This document shows positions 42,809-52,661 of a DNA stretch of 64,000 bases, piece by piece; position 1 is the first letter of the stretch, and each line of letters starts with the position of its first letter. The translations under genes were made by a program, and so were the position numbers. Source of the DNA: Bog-159 sp963756605 (GTDB lineage Bacteria > Acidobacteriota > Terriglobia > Bryobacterales > Bryobacteraceae); assembly GCA_963756605.1 (NCBI GenBank), contig CAVWOT010000014.1, positions 372,001-436,000 on the forward strand, in the 5' to 3' direction. Below the pieces are notes generated by a model. It made no database searches, was not told the DNA's origin, and worked only from the letters and a program-made list of their open reading frames with translations.

Positions 42809-43797
42809 TTCGGTGCACCAGTTTTCGGAGCGATCGGCACAGCCGGGTTTTGCGCCTTCAGCAGATCCTTGACCATATCATCGGCCGAGGCAGCCGTATA
42901 GTCCTTCGGTATCTCGAAGAGCGATGCATCCACTGGAGCGCTCGATAGCTCGGCTACTTCCTGTGTCATCACCATCACGGGCGCATCCGGGTCGATGTCC
43001 ATCGGCGGCTGACCCTTCGCCGCCATCTGCTTTGCCACTGTGGCCAGAAACGGCATGTACATCTCCATCTGCGAGCGCAGAATCACGGATTGATTTTTGA
43101 AGATCTCTTCGAGCAGAGGACCGACGCTTTCGGACAAGCCCGGCACCTTACCAGCCATCTTTTGCATCATTCCGGCGGGGTTCAGCACGTACTTCTGCCA
43201 GGCGTAGTAGCCGGTCAATTCCCGTATAGCGGGAACGCGCAAGGCTTCTTCCTTTTTGGCCGTCCAGATGTGCATCACCATCTTCATGCGGGGGCCGCTT
43301 TGATTCATCGTCTGGTTCATGATAGGAAGATCCATGGTCAAAGTAAGTTCGCGTTCTTCTGCCTGGACACCCTGTATCTCCGCAGTGTTACCCGTCATCC
43401 TGGAGGCGACGTTACTCTTGATCGATGCCATAGCTTCCTGGGCGGCCTCCGCTTGCTTCGCATTGACCTGCGGGACGGCACCCGCCATCTTATCCCCGAG
43501 CTGCGCGAGGGGCAAAGTCGCGAATGTCTTATGTTCCGGATCGAGCAGCGTCACCTCGCCCGAGGCAAAGTCGAAAATCTCAGTCCACTTGCCGGCCGTG
43601 GAGTATCCCTTGTTACCCTTCATGCTGACGGATACCCCAGTTCCGGCCTGCGCCGATTTCATGATCTGTTCGAGCAACGGCTGCAACGCCGCCGCGGGCT
43701 TGAACTCAGTCTGGTAGCGGATAGTCACGTCCGCGCGCACTCCGGCAGCCGCGCAAAGAACCAGCGCAGGAATCATCAGGGCACGACGCGTCTTCAT
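42805..43797 (-). CDS. Secreted DUF4412-like protein
   Basis: 330 residues from ATG 43797. Signal peptide at about 1-22 (ALMIPALVLCAAAGVRAD). The mature part has the DUF4412 pattern: VTIRYQTEFKP, GYSTAGKWTEIFDFASGEVT, MVMHIWTAKKEEALRVPAIR, and a C-terminal DASLFEIPKDYTA. The function is unknown; presumably periplasmic. It follows the esterase gene at 43840 by 42 nt on the same strand. Confidence 0.7.
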   Translation of the reverse strand: MKTRRALMIPALVLCAAAGVRADVTIRYQTEFKPAAALQPLLEQIMKSAQAGTGVSVSMKGNKGYSTAGKWTEIFDFASGEVTLLDPEHKTFATLPLAQLGDKMAGAVPQVNAKQAEAAQEAMASIKSNVASRMTGNTAEIQGVQAEERELTLTMDLPIMNQTMNQSGPRMKMVMHIWTAKKEEALRVPAIRELTGYYAWQKYVLNPAGMMQKMAGKVPGLSESVGPLLEEIFKNQSVILRSQMEMYMPFLATVAKQMAAKGQPPMDIDPDAPVMVMTQEVAELSSAPVDASLFEIPKDYTAASADDMVKDLLKAQNPAVPIAPKTGAPN

Positions 43798-43839
43798 TAC
43801 TAAAGCTCCTTCGCTTGTCCTTACCATTCTAGCCGAGCC

Positions 43840-45702
43840 TCACTGGACCGGAAACTCAATCGCCGCAAAGCGCACAATGTGGTTGGGCTTAGCGGGCAGC
43901 AAAACGCGCGCCAGCGCATGGATCACGTGGCCGGTTGGGCAGTTCGGCTGAATCAATGGCAACGAGTATTTGGCCGAAGCGCCCACGTGATCGTAATCGC
44001 TCCAATCGTCGAACGCGCGAAGTGAATTATCCACGCACGCATCGTTGGTGAACAACTCCGCCGCGCGATAAACGTCATCCTCCGGCAGCAGAATTGCAAT
44101 CCTCTCGCCGGCGTTAGCTTTTCCATCGCCGTTGCCGTCGCCCAACGTCAGTTGCACTTTCTCGGTTGCGTGTTGATAAATCCGCACCGACTGTCCATCC
44201 ACGATGCGGAAATCCTGAAACGGCCGCGCGAGTGGAAACAGCGGAATTTCGGTCTGAAGGCGCGTATCGCCCTGCACGCCTTCGATCCTCACAATGGCTC
44301 GCTTCGGATCGCGCGCCGTAACCGTCAGCGCGATGTCCGTGGATTGTCCCGACGCGATGGCCGGCAAGTCCGATGAGATCGGAGATAAATCCACGCCGGG
44401 GATGGGGCTGAGCCAGCGCAACGTGCCCGCTCGCGCAGGTGCGGCGCCCTTGTTCCAGATGCGCAGCCGCGCGTGCACCGGCTCGCCCGCGGTAGCCCAC
44501 GCCGCGCCGTCCAACTGATATCCGGAGAGCGCCAGCAGAGGGCCGGGCGAAATGCCCACTTCGTAATCCTCCCCATCCAGGTCCAGATTCAGACGGCCAT
44601 CGGCGCCGGCCGTAAGCGTCTGCCGCCGCACGCTGCCATCGCGCAGGCGGATGATGGTGACGGTTTGCGGCTTGCGCGGCGGATACAACTTATCGGTCTC
44701 AATCGCGAGTTTCACTCCTGGAATCGTCGCTCCATCGGGCAGCCATTCGCGCACCGCCGAACGGAACCCCGTGGCCGACACATCGGAAAGCATCGTGAAG
44801 CCCGGCTGCTTCCGGTCCGACGCCACCTCCCAGCCCCAAACCGTGAAGTTGGGATACACATCCGCGTGGTTCCAAACCGCCGGACGCGGCAGCGGGTGCG
44901 CGAATGCATTCATGTGGAACTCCAGAGTCTTGGCCATGCCCGGCGTGCCATGATCGGAATCGAACTCCTCCGTCTCGTGCCAATCGCGCGCGTACTTCCA
45001 AATGTCGTTCAACTCGCGATGATAAAACTGGATGAAGTCGCGCGTGCCCGTCACCAGGCGCGTGCGCACGCCTGTGTAATTGCCATACATCTCGTCGTGG
45101 TCATATTCGACCGGGAAGTCGCGCGGACCCACGAAAAACTCCGGCGACCCCATGAAACTCGAGGCGCTCGAAACCATGTGCGGGAACTTGCCGGCGATCC
45201 AATAAGACATAAAGCCGCCCATCGAGAAGCCCGCCGTAGCGCGATGATCGCGGTCCGCGATGGTGCGGTAGTTGCCATCGATGAAATCGACCAGGTCCGG
45301 AAAATAGAGCGGGAATTGGCGATTGGTTTCGACCGGTCCGATGTTATAAGGCCGGTTATAATTATCGCCCGCGAACCGCGGGTTGTAGCCATCCACCTTT
45401 ACCACGATCAGGTCGTGCGTGGCCACAAAGTTGGCGATGTTGTCGCCTCCGTAATCGGCGCCTGAGTCATAATCGCGATGCGGCGGATCGTCGACTGGCT
45501 TATTGAAGCGTTCGCTGAAACCGTGAAACCAGTAGATGACGGGGTAGCGCTTCCCGGAGGTCTCATAATTCGGCGGCAGGAAGATGCGGAAATTGCGCGT
45601 CTCCCCAAGAACCTGGCTGAACTGCACCCGATCCTGAATGACAGCCTCGGCGCCAAAGATTTGAACCGCGCCCAGCAGAAAAACAAAAGCCCGCGTAATC
45701 AC
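43840..45702 (-). CDS. Secreted esterase (esterase D/feruloyl-esterase-like) with C-terminal beta domain
   Basis: 620 residues. A signal peptide is at 1-18. The esterase domain (about 20-290) has YPVIYWFHGFSERF, a nucleophile elbow GFSMGGFMSYW and an acidic/His region HETEEFDSDHGTPGM. Residues 330-620 look like immunoglobulin-like strands (LRIWNKGAAPARAGTLRWLS) with a possible calcium-binding stretch GDGNGDGKANAGE of dockerin type. It probably acts outside the cell on carbohydrate esters; the substrate is not known. Confidence 0.8.
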   Translation of the reverse strand: MITRAFVFLLGAVQIFGAEAVIQDRVQFSQVLGETRNFRIFLPPNYETSGKRYPVIYWFHGFSERFNKPVDDPPHRDYDSGADYGGDNIANFVATHDLIVVKVDGYNPRFAGDNYNRPYNIGPVETNRQFPLYFPDLVDFIDGNYRTIADRDHRATAGFSMGGFMSYWIAGKFPHMVSSASSFMGSPEFFVGPRDFPVEYDHDEMYGNYTGVRTRLVTGTRDFIQFYHRELNDIWKYARDWHETEEFDSDHGTPGMAKTLEFHMNAFAHPLPRPAVWNHADVYPNFTVWGWEVASDRKQPGFTMLSDVSATGFRSAVREWLPDGATIPGVKLAIETDKLYPPRKPQTVTIIRLRDGSVRRQTLTAGADGRLNLDLDGEDYEVGISPGPLLALSGYQLDGAAWATAGEPVHARLRIWNKGAAPARAGTLRWLSPIPGVDLSPISSDLPAIASGQSTDIALTVTARDPKRAIVRIEGVQGDTRLQTEIPLFPLARPFQDFRIVDGQSVRIYQHATEKVQLTLGDGNGDGKANAGERIAILLPEDDVYRAAELFTNDACVDNSLRAFDDWSDYDHVGASAKYSLPLIQPNCPTGHVIHALARVLLPAKPNHIVRFAAIEFPVQ

Positions 45703-45719
45703 CCTCTCATATTATCAGT

Positions 45720-45765
45720 GGGGCAGGCTCTCAGCCTGTGGCGGCCGTGCAGGCTGCCTGCCGCG
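45720..45765. repeat. Extragenic palindromes CAGGCT-CTC-AGCCTG and CAGGC-T-GCCTG
   Basis: Two adjacent short palindromes (45724-45738 and 45750-45760) lie between the divergent esterase and sulfotransferase genes. The first has the CT/AG stem end seen in other members of the family. Confidence 0.65.
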
Positions 45766-45800
45766 AAGCGGTTCTAACATCGGCTATACTAACTAGAATT

Positions 45801-47792
45801 GTGAAGCCACTCACAGCCCGCTGGACTTACTTCGGCGCAATAATCGCCGGGCTGGTTGTGCCGGCCTCCGCGACCGTACGCATCGTATCCATGAAGCCAT
45901 CCCTGCCGTCACCGCAAGTAATCGGTACGCGCATCTTATGGACCGTGACGGCGACCGATAGCGGGCCGGGAGCCCCAAGATTTCAGTTCAACATGGCCGG
46001 GCCGGACCAGCCTCTATCACTGGTCACTGACTTCAATGCCGGCACTCTGAGTGACGGCACCTGGACTGCGCAGCCTTTCACGTGGGTGCCCACCGGCATC
46101 GAGGGTAACTACGAGATCCAGGTGGTGGCTAAGGATTTTGACTCTGGCGAGACAGACGCGAGCACCGTTCATTTTGTGGTCACGCCGCTGGTCACTGCCA
46201 GTACTCCAGTAGTCGTGCCTACGGCGAACCCTCTGGTGGCTCTTTTCAGCGCGCCGGCGTGCCCCGCCGAAAGCTCCATGCGGGTCTCTTTCCGGCAGGA
46301 TACGGCAAATAGCGCGGAAACTACTACGAGTTGGGTGTTATGTCATCCTCCTGGCACCATGACCTTCGAAATAGCCGGCATGTATCCTAAGACATCCTAT
46401 CTGATGCATGCGGAAACGCTCACGAAAGGTGTGGTCACAAATGGCCCTGGCGTGACGTTCGCCACAGGGCCCCTACCCACCGATATACCGTTCCCGTCCT
46501 TTAATACGATTGTCGCGCCGGGTTCGCAAACGGATACGGCACAACCGCTGATCCTATGGGGGCTGAGCCAACTAGGGAAAGAGACTTCGTGGCGCGATGT
46601 TGCCACCGACTTACGCGGCAACATCATGTGGTTCTACGAAACATCGAGCCAAAATCCGGACCTGCTTACAAGGCCGTTAACGGGCGGCGGGATGGTTACC
46701 TTACAGGATGGAGCGGCCTGGAATCCGGCGACACAGAACGGGCAACTGCTGCGGCAGATCGACTTAGCCGGCAACGTGATACGGGAGACTAACATCGGCG
46801 TCATCCAGCAGGAACTACTGGCGTTGGGCGCGGCGGATGGGGGGCCTTGTAACACGATTGCCAGGCCGGCGCCGGTGGGCGCGGCGTGTCTCGGCGGCTT
46901 TCACCACGAAGCCATCGCACTGCCGGGCGGCGGTGTAGCCGTGCTGGCCGACATTGAAGAGATCTTTGCGCCGGGGACGCAGGGCGATAGCAGCGGTCTG
47001 CCGGTGGACATCGTAGGCGATATGATCATCGTGCTGGATGCCGGGTGGCAGGTGGTCTGGTATTTTGATGCATTCCAGCATGCGGCGGGCGCGGGCCAGC
47101 TGCAGATCAGCCGGACCGCGGTGTTGGGAGAGACGTGCGTGGCCAACCAGGCAGGTTGTCCACCGATCCTGCTGCTGGGAACCGGCATCGCACCCACGGC
47201 GAAGGACTGGCTGCACGCCAACAGTCTTTATTACTGGCCGCAGAATGGCGAACTGCTGTTGTCGTCGAAGAATCAGGATTGGGTGATGAAGGTGGATTAC
47301 GACAACGGCGCGGGATCGGGTAATATACTTTGGCTAATGGGCCTGGAGGGCGACTTCGAGTTCATCAACGTCTTTAACGATCTCTGGCCCTGGTTCTCGC
47401 ACCAGCACGATGTTTCGCTGATCGATAAAGGGGGCCCGATGTTGTTATTCGACAATGGGGACACCCGGATTGCGCCGCCGCCTATTGGCCTGGGCCCCAC
47501 TGGTTGCGAACCGGATGACTGCGACAGCCGGGGCATGGCACTGACATTCAGTGAAAGCGCAATGACTGTTACACCCGTACTCAGTGTCGACTTGGGCGTC
47601 TACTCGCCCGCCGATGGGAGCGCCCAAGCACTCTCGAACGGCAATTTCTTCTTTCAAGCTCCATTAGTGAGTACCATGAATATCGTGTTGAATTACGCGA
47701 TCGAGATCAATAGCGTAGCTCAAGTGCTGAACGTGCAAGGACCCGAGGGTTACCGCGGGTGGCGGATGGGAAGCTTGTATAACCTCGAGTAA
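45801..47792 (+). CDS. Secreted arylsulfotransferase (ASST)-like protein
   Basis: 663 residues from GTG 45801; the longer frame runs through palindromes. A signal peptide covers about 1-25 (YFGAIIAGLVVPASATV). An Ig-like region (about 25-145) is followed by a beta-propeller of the aryl-sulfate sulfotransferase type: GNIMWFYETSS, FHHEAIALPGGGVAVLADIE, KDWLHANSLYYWPQNGELLL and WFSHQHDVSLIDKGGPMLLF, with conserved His in HHEA, LHAN and HQHD. TATACT at 45785-45790 is a likely -10, leaving nearly no leader. Confidence 0.8.
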   Translation: MKPLTARWTYFGAIIAGLVVPASATVRIVSMKPSLPSPQVIGTRILWTVTATDSGPGAPRFQFNMAGPDQPLSLVTDFNAGTLSDGTWTAQPFTWVPTGIEGNYEIQVVAKDFDSGETDASTVHFVVTPLVTASTPVVVPTANPLVALFSAPACPAESSMRVSFRQDTANSAETTTSWVLCHPPGTMTFEIAGMYPKTSYLMHAETLTKGVVTNGPGVTFATGPLPTDIPFPSFNTIVAPGSQTDTAQPLILWGLSQLGKETSWRDVATDLRGNIMWFYETSSQNPDLLTRPLTGGGMVTLQDGAAWNPATQNGQLLRQIDLAGNVIRETNIGVIQQELLALGAADGGPCNTIARPAPVGAACLGGFHHEAIALPGGGVAVLADIEEIFAPGTQGDSSGLPVDIVGDMIIVLDAGWQVVWYFDAFQHAAGAGQLQISRTAVLGETCVANQAGCPPILLLGTGIAPTAKDWLHANSLYYWPQNGELLLSSKNQDWVMKVDYDNGAGSGNILWLMGLEGDFEFINVFNDLWPWFSHQHDVSLIDKGGPMLLFDNGDTRIAPPPIGLGPTGCEPDDCDSRGMALTFSESAMTVTPVLSVDLGVYSPADGSAQALSNGNFFFQAPLVSTMNIVLNYAIEINSVAQVLNVQGPEGYRGWRMGSLYNLE

Positions 47793-47802
47793 CTGACGAG
47801 AA

Positions 47803-49434
47803 CTATTCCGGTTTTGGCAGATCCCGCCGCGGCAGCATATCCTTCCGGTTGGCAGCTTCGTAGACGCACGCGGCGATCACCGCCGATGCCTGCATCAGGT
47901 CGGCCGGAATGGCATGGTCATACGTATCCATGTCTGTGTGATGAGTAAGCGTCCCGTAATCCAGGGGATCCTGCACGAACTGGAAGCCGGGCAACCCGAC
48001 GGCGGCGAACGAAAGGTGATCGGTACCGCTGGTGTTACGGATCGTAATGGCAGTGAGTCCCAGGTCGCGGAACGGCGCCAGCCACGCTTGGAAAATGGGC
48101 CGCATGGCTTCATGCCCTTGCAGGTAGACGCCGCGAATCTTGCCGCTGCCGTTATCCAGGTTGAAATAACCGGATAGCTTGGCGTGTTCCGGAGTCGCCT
48201 GCATGGTCTTGGGATCGGCGAAGTGCTGCTTCACGTACGCCCGCGAGCCGAATAAGCCTTCCTCTTCGCCGCTCCAAAGACCGATGCGCACCGTGCGGTC
48301 GAGCGGCAGGTGCAGGGCCGTGAGAATGCGCATCACCTCTATCATGACGGCGCTACCCGCTCCGTTATCGGTTGCGCCGGTTCCCGAGTGCCAGGAATCG
48401 AAATGCGCGCCGACCATCACCACTTCGTCCTTTTTGGCGCCGCCCGGAATCTCGCCGATGATATTCTCGCCGTCGGAATCGGTGCTCGAAATCGAGGCCT
48501 TCAGATTCAGCCGCACCTCGATGGGCTGCTTCTTCTCGACCGCCCGCGCCACGCGGTCATACTGTTCGGCGGTGATCACGAAGGTCGGCGGCGCCATGGT
48601 CTCGCTGCTTTTGAAACTGCCCGCGGCTTCGGCGGCCAGCAGTCCGTCATGCGCGCGCCGGTCTTCGAGAAGCACGCCGGCTACCCCTTCATTCGCCAGG
48701 AAGCGCCCGCGCTCGGCGACGGCATCGTCATATAGGTCAAAGAGCCGCTCCATGAGCGCGTTCGGAAGGGTTGAGAAGAACTTACCGATCTGGTCCGGGT
48801 TCTCCGGCCAATCCAGGTCGTCTAACGTTTTGGCGGCGAGCTTGACGGCGGGCTCCGGCGCGTTCTCCATATCGGAAAGTTCCGCCGCGGTGTAGCGGCG
48901 GAATAGAGGCTGTGTCTCGGACGTTGGTATGTGAGGCACACTCAACAGGATGATCTTCCCCCGCAGTTTGCCGGTCCACTTCGCCTGGTAGTCCTTCAAG
49001 GCTGAGGCGAGTCTCTTCGGACCGTCGCGAAAGGACGCGGAAAATGGCGCCATCATAGGTTCGCCGGAGATCGCCCCATTGGTCGATGCGCTCCAGGCCA
49101 GCGGTACGGCCGTCATCTGCTGATAGTGTGGCTTGAGTAACTCGACCGAGGATTCCTGCAGCATCCAGCTGCGGCCGGCCGGCTTCCAGTTTTCCGTGTG
49201 CACGTTCTGCAGCCCCATTTCCTTCATCTCGGTCACGGCCCAATTGGCGGCCTCCATAAAGCCGGAAGACCAGGTGAGCCGCGGTCCATGCACTTCGGCG
49301 AGTTGATAGAGGTGATCCATTACCTTGGAATGATCGAACGCTTCGGCTTTGATCCGGTCCACGGTGGTGAGGTCCACCGTTTCCTGGCTGAAAGCCGGCA
49401 GCGTGAGAATGAGTACAAGCAGAACAGAGCGCAT
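47803..49434 (-). CDS. Secreted M28 family zinc peptidase
   Basis: 543 residues. Signal peptide at 1-17 (LLVLILTLPAFSQE). A PA-domain-like insertion is at about 110-300. The M28 metal ligands are GAHFDSW (His/Asp), TGATDNGAGSA (bridging Asp), LWSGEEEGL (catalytic and ligand Glu), NLDNGSG (Asp) and LTHHTDMDTYD (His). Likely an aminopeptidase that feeds on extracellular protein. A second, more distant M28 peptidase is at 58265-59623. Confidence 0.9.
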   Translation of the reverse strand: MRSVLLVLILTLPAFSQETVDLTTVDRIKAEAFDHSKVMDHLYQLAEVHGPRLTWSSGFMEAANWAVTEMKEMGLQNVHTENWKPAGRSWMLQESSVELLKPHYQQMTAVPLAWSASTNGAISGEPMMAPFSASFRDGPKRLASALKDYQAKWTGKLRGKIILLSVPHIPTSETQPLFRRYTAAELSDMENAPEPAVKLAAKTLDDLDWPENPDQIGKFFSTLPNALMERLFDLYDDAVAERGRFLANEGVAGVLLEDRRAHDGLLAAEAAGSFKSSETMAPPTFVITAEQYDRVARAVEKKQPIEVRLNLKASISSTDSDGENIIGEIPGGAKKDEVVMVGAHFDSWHSGTGATDNGAGSAVMIEVMRILTALHLPLDRTVRIGLWSGEEEGLFGSRAYVKQHFADPKTMQATPEHAKLSGYFNLDNGSGKIRGVYLQGHEAMRPIFQAWLAPFRDLGLTAITIRNTSGTDHLSFAAVGLPGFQFVQDPLDYGTLTHHTDMDTYDHAIPADLMQASAVIAACVYEAANRKDMLPRRDLPKPE

Positions 49435-49540
49435 TTTTGAAGTATACTCCGGGCGAAGCGCTAACCAAAGCCAGTATGGAGTGGTTGTCCGACGGGTGGC
49501 AGGATGGCTTTAAGGAGTCATGCGCCGTAACGAGGGTCCA

Positions 49541-49768
49541 ATGAAGCGCTTCTCGAAAGTCTTTCTCGCCGAAGACGGAGGGCAGGACCTGGTCGAATAC
49601 ACGCTGCTGGTTGCTTTTGTGGCGCTGGCCAGCGCGGGATTGTTTCTAGGGAGCGGCGCGAACATCAGCCAGGTCTGGTCGTCGGCGAACAACGTCCTGA
49701 GCGCGGCGGGCGGGTCGCCTTCTGATACGGGCGGTCACGATCACGGGGGGAACGGCGGCGGCCACTAG
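49541..49768 (+). CDS. Flp-type class IVb pilin with His/Gly-rich tail
   Basis: 75 residues from ATG 49541 (seven extra codons to 49520 are possible). After a short leader MKRFSKVFLAEDGG the segment GQDLVEYTLLVAFVALASAG is the prepilin cleavage and hydrophobic helix of Flp/TadE pilins with Glu at +5-like position. The tail is unusual: SDTGGHDHGGNGGGH, rich in His and Gly. No tad assembly genes are adjacent; the nearest pilus-related gene is pilT at 57077. It may be assembled by genes elsewhere. Confidence 0.75.
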   Translation: MKRFSKVFLAEDGGQDLVEYTLLVAFVALASAGLFLGSGANISQVWSSANNVLSAAGGSPSDTGGHDHGGNGGGH

Positions 49769-49982
49769 GCTAGAGCGTTTGGACGCAGCCCGGCGGCAGC
49801 AGCAGATACGGCGAACGGCACCTCGAAATGACCAGTTCCGGCGCTGGGCAAAGCTGGTTCGAGGAGCGGCCTGGACCTAGAGACCGCAGATTTCCAATCT
49901 CGGCGTCAACAGAGCCTCAGTATGGTCTTTTTAGCGCCCGGCTCCGCTTGACTCGCTCTGTTGCTTCCCCTATGGTAGGGCA

Positions 49983-52661
49983 ATGGCCTCCGCCGACATC
50001 ATCGGGCGCACCGTCTCTCATTACCGGATCCTGGAGAGACTCGGCGCCGGCGGCATGGGCGTCGTTTTCAAGGCCGAGGACACGCGCCTGCACCGCTTCG
50101 TCGCCCTGAAGTTCCTATCCGAAATTGATGCACCGACTGCTTCACTACATCCGAGCGCACCGCAATTCCACATCTACGAGCGCTTCCAGCGCGAGGCCCG
50201 CGCAGCTTCCAGCCTGAACCATCCCAACATCTGCACGGTTTACGACATCGGCGAGTTCGATAGCCAGCCCTTTATTGCCATGGAACTCCTCGAGGGCGGC
50301 ACCCTCAAACACCTCATCGAAGGCCGCGCCCTTTCCGTGGACATCCTGCTCGATCTCGCCATCCAGATTGCGGATGCCCTCGATGCCGCGCACTCTAAAG
50401 GAATCACCCACCGGGATATCAAGCCTGCCAATATTTTCGTCACTCCGCGCGGCCAAGCCAAGATTCTTGATTTCGGTCTCGCCAAATCTAGCTCGGACTA
50501 CCCTGGGCCGGGTGTACGCGGCGATGCGACCGTCACGGTTCAAGTTCAGAATCTCACCGATCCCGGGAGCACCATTGGAACCGTCGCTTACATGTCGCCC
50601 GAGCAGGCTCTCGGCAAGGATCTCGATCAGCGCACTGATTTGTTCAGCTTTGGCGTAGTGATCCAGGAGATGGCTACCGGCCGGCAAGCCTTTGCCGGTC
50701 CCACAACTGCTGCCATCTTCGACTCCATCCTGCATGGCGCGCCGGTTCCACCGTCCAGCGTCAATCCCGCGATCCCTCCGGAGCTCGACCGCATCATCCA
50801 GAAGGCTCTTGAAAAGGATCGCGACCTGCGCTATCAGACCGCCGCCGAACTGCGCGCCGACCTCAAGCGCCTCAAACGCGATTTCGATTCCGGCAGATCG
50901 GGCGTCACAGCGCCCGTGCAGCCCGCGGCCTTAGGTGCCGCCGTCAGCGTTGCCGCGGCAAGACCCGCTGCGTCGCGATCCCGATGGCTGATGATGGGTG
51001 CCGCCGCACTCATCGGTGTTGTGGTACTTGGCTACTTATTGCGACCTGGTTTGCCGCCGCCCCGCGTGACCGGTTCCGCCCGCGTCACTGCGGACGGCCG
51101 CGATAAGCAGCCGGCTTTCACTGACGGCTCGCGCATCTATTTCTCCTCCTGCACGCCGGTCGGTTGTTCGCTCTACCAGGCGCCCGCGGCCGGCGGCGAT
51201 CCGGTCCAACTCGACACCCCCCTCCCCAATCCCTATCTGGTGGATATCTCACCCGCCATCTCCGCGCTGCTGGTGATCTCTTGTCCCGATTTTCGCGGCA
51301 GCATCCGCAACTGTCCTCTTTGGGTGCAGCCCGTGCTGGGAGGGTCGCCGCGGCGCGTGGGCAACTCGCTCGGCTTCGCTTCTTTCACGCCGGACGGAAA
51401 AGAGATCTTATCTATCGAGCACAACAGCATCTATCGGACGAAGATCGACGGCTCCGATCCGGCGAAACTCCTGACCCTCGCCAATGGCGATGTTCCGAAT
51501 TTCGTCCGACTTTCGCCGGATGGCAAGCGCCTCCGCTTCACCGTCAGCGGGGCTAACCGTCTCTCGATTTGGGAAGCTGCGGCCGATGGTTCTAGTCCGC
51601 ACCGGTTGTTCAGCGATGCCTATTTCGGCTTTTGGTCGCCCGATGGCAAATACTTCGTCTTCAATGGCGTGCATGGCGGCGTGCGCAACGTTTGGGCAGT
51701 CCGCGAAGGCTCCAGCTTCTTGCGCAAGATCAATCATGATCCGGTGCAAATCACCTCCGGACCTACCGACACCTTCGGCGCCGCCTTCAGCATGGATGGA
51801 CGAAAACTGTTTGCCAGCACCATGCAGCCTCGCGCTGAGCTGGTGCGCTACGATACGGCCACGCATGAGTTCGTCCCGTACCTTTCCGGAATCCCGGCAA
51901 TGTCTCCTCAATTCGCGGCCGGTGGCAAGTCGGTCGCTTACGTCTCCTTTCCCGAGGGCACTCTCTGGCGAAGCAAGCTCCAACTGACATTCCCGCCGCT
52001 GTTTGTCCTGCAGCCGCGCTGGTCTCCGGATGGAAGCAGGATCGCATTCATGGCGCGCCAGCCGGGCCATACTTGGAATGTTTACGTAGTTGGGGCAGAT
52101 GGCGGCGCTCCCGAGCAGCCGCTTCCCACCGATCATCCAGGGGGCGATCCCACCTGGTCGCCGGACGGGAATTCGTTGCTCTTCGCACGCCAGCCTGACG
52201 ACTTGAAGCCGGGCGGCAAACTGCAACTGGAAATCGTCGATCTGAAAACGCACGCGGTGACCACTGTGCCCGGCTCGGAGGGACTATGGTCCCCCCGCTG
52301 GTCACCCGACGGCCGCTATATCATTGCGACTCCCCGGGCCTCTGACCGGCTGATGCTGTTCGATGAGAAGGCCCAACAATGGAGCGAACTCCTCAAAGCA
52401 GCCGCCGCGTGGCCGGAATGGTCGCACAAAAGCGATTTCGTCTACTTCTCCGGATCGCCGGTACCGAACCAACCCACCGGCATCTACCGGATTCGCATCT
52501 CGGATCGCAAGGTCGAGCTGGCGGTCAGCCTGAAAGATTTCCGCCAGCCCGTGGGACCCCTCGGCGGCAGCTGGACGGGCCTCGCGCCCGACGACTCCCC
52601 CCTTCTCCTTCGTGACATCGGCACCACCGACATCTACGCCCTCGACTTGGATCTCCCCTGA
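49983..52661 (+). CDS. Transmembrane Ser/Thr protein kinase with TolB-like beta-propeller
   Basis: 892 residues. The kinase domain is at about 13-290: glycine loop LGAGGMGVVFKAED, Lys in ALKFL, HRDIKPANIF (Asp145 catalytic), ILDFGLAK and GTVAYMSPEQALG. One transmembrane helix is at about 335-353. The extracytoplasmic part is a WD40/TolB propeller with repeats of the type DGSRIYFSS, SPDGKRLRFT, WSPDGSRIAFM, WSPDGNSLLFA and WSPDGRYIIAT. This receptor-kinase layout is expanded in Acidobacteriota. It is preceded by a 214-nt gap with no visible gene. Confidence 0.95.
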   Translation: MASADIIGRTVSHYRILERLGAGGMGVVFKAEDTRLHRFVALKFLSEIDAPTASLHPSAPQFHIYERFQREARAASSLNHPNICTVYDIGEFDSQPFIAMELLEGGTLKHLIEGRALSVDILLDLAIQIADALDAAHSKGITHRDIKPANIFVTPRGQAKILDFGLAKSSSDYPGPGVRGDATVTVQVQNLTDPGSTIGTVAYMSPEQALGKDLDQRTDLFSFGVVIQEMATGRQAFAGPTTAAIFDSILHGAPVPPSSVNPAIPPELDRIIQKALEKDRDLRYQTAAELRADLKRLKRDFDSGRSGVTAPVQPAALGAAVSVAAARPAASRSRWLMMGAAALIGVVVLGYLLRPGLPPPRVTGSARVTADGRDKQPAFTDGSRIYFSSCTPVGCSLYQAPAAGGDPVQLDTPLPNPYLVDISPAISALLVISCPDFRGSIRNCPLWVQPVLGGSPRRVGNSLGFASFTPDGKEILSIEHNSIYRTKIDGSDPAKLLTLANGDVPNFVRLSPDGKRLRFTVSGANRLSIWEAAADGSSPHRLFSDAYFGFWSPDGKYFVFNGVHGGVRNVWAVREGSSFLRKINHDPVQITSGPTDTFGAAFSMDGRKLFASTMQPRAELVRYDTATHEFVPYLSGIPAMSPQFAAGGKSVAYVSFPEGTLWRSKLQLTFPPLFVLQPRWSPDGSRIAFMARQPGHTWNVYVVGADGGAPEQPLPTDHPGGDPTWSPDGNSLLFARQPDDLKPGGKLQLEIVDLKTHAVTTVPGSEGLWSPRWSPDGRYIIATPRASDRLMLFDEKAQQWSELLKAAAAWPEWSHKSDFVYFSGSPVPNQPTGIYRIRISDRKVELAVSLKDFRQPVGPLGGSWTGLAPDDSPLLLRDIGTTDIYALDLDLP

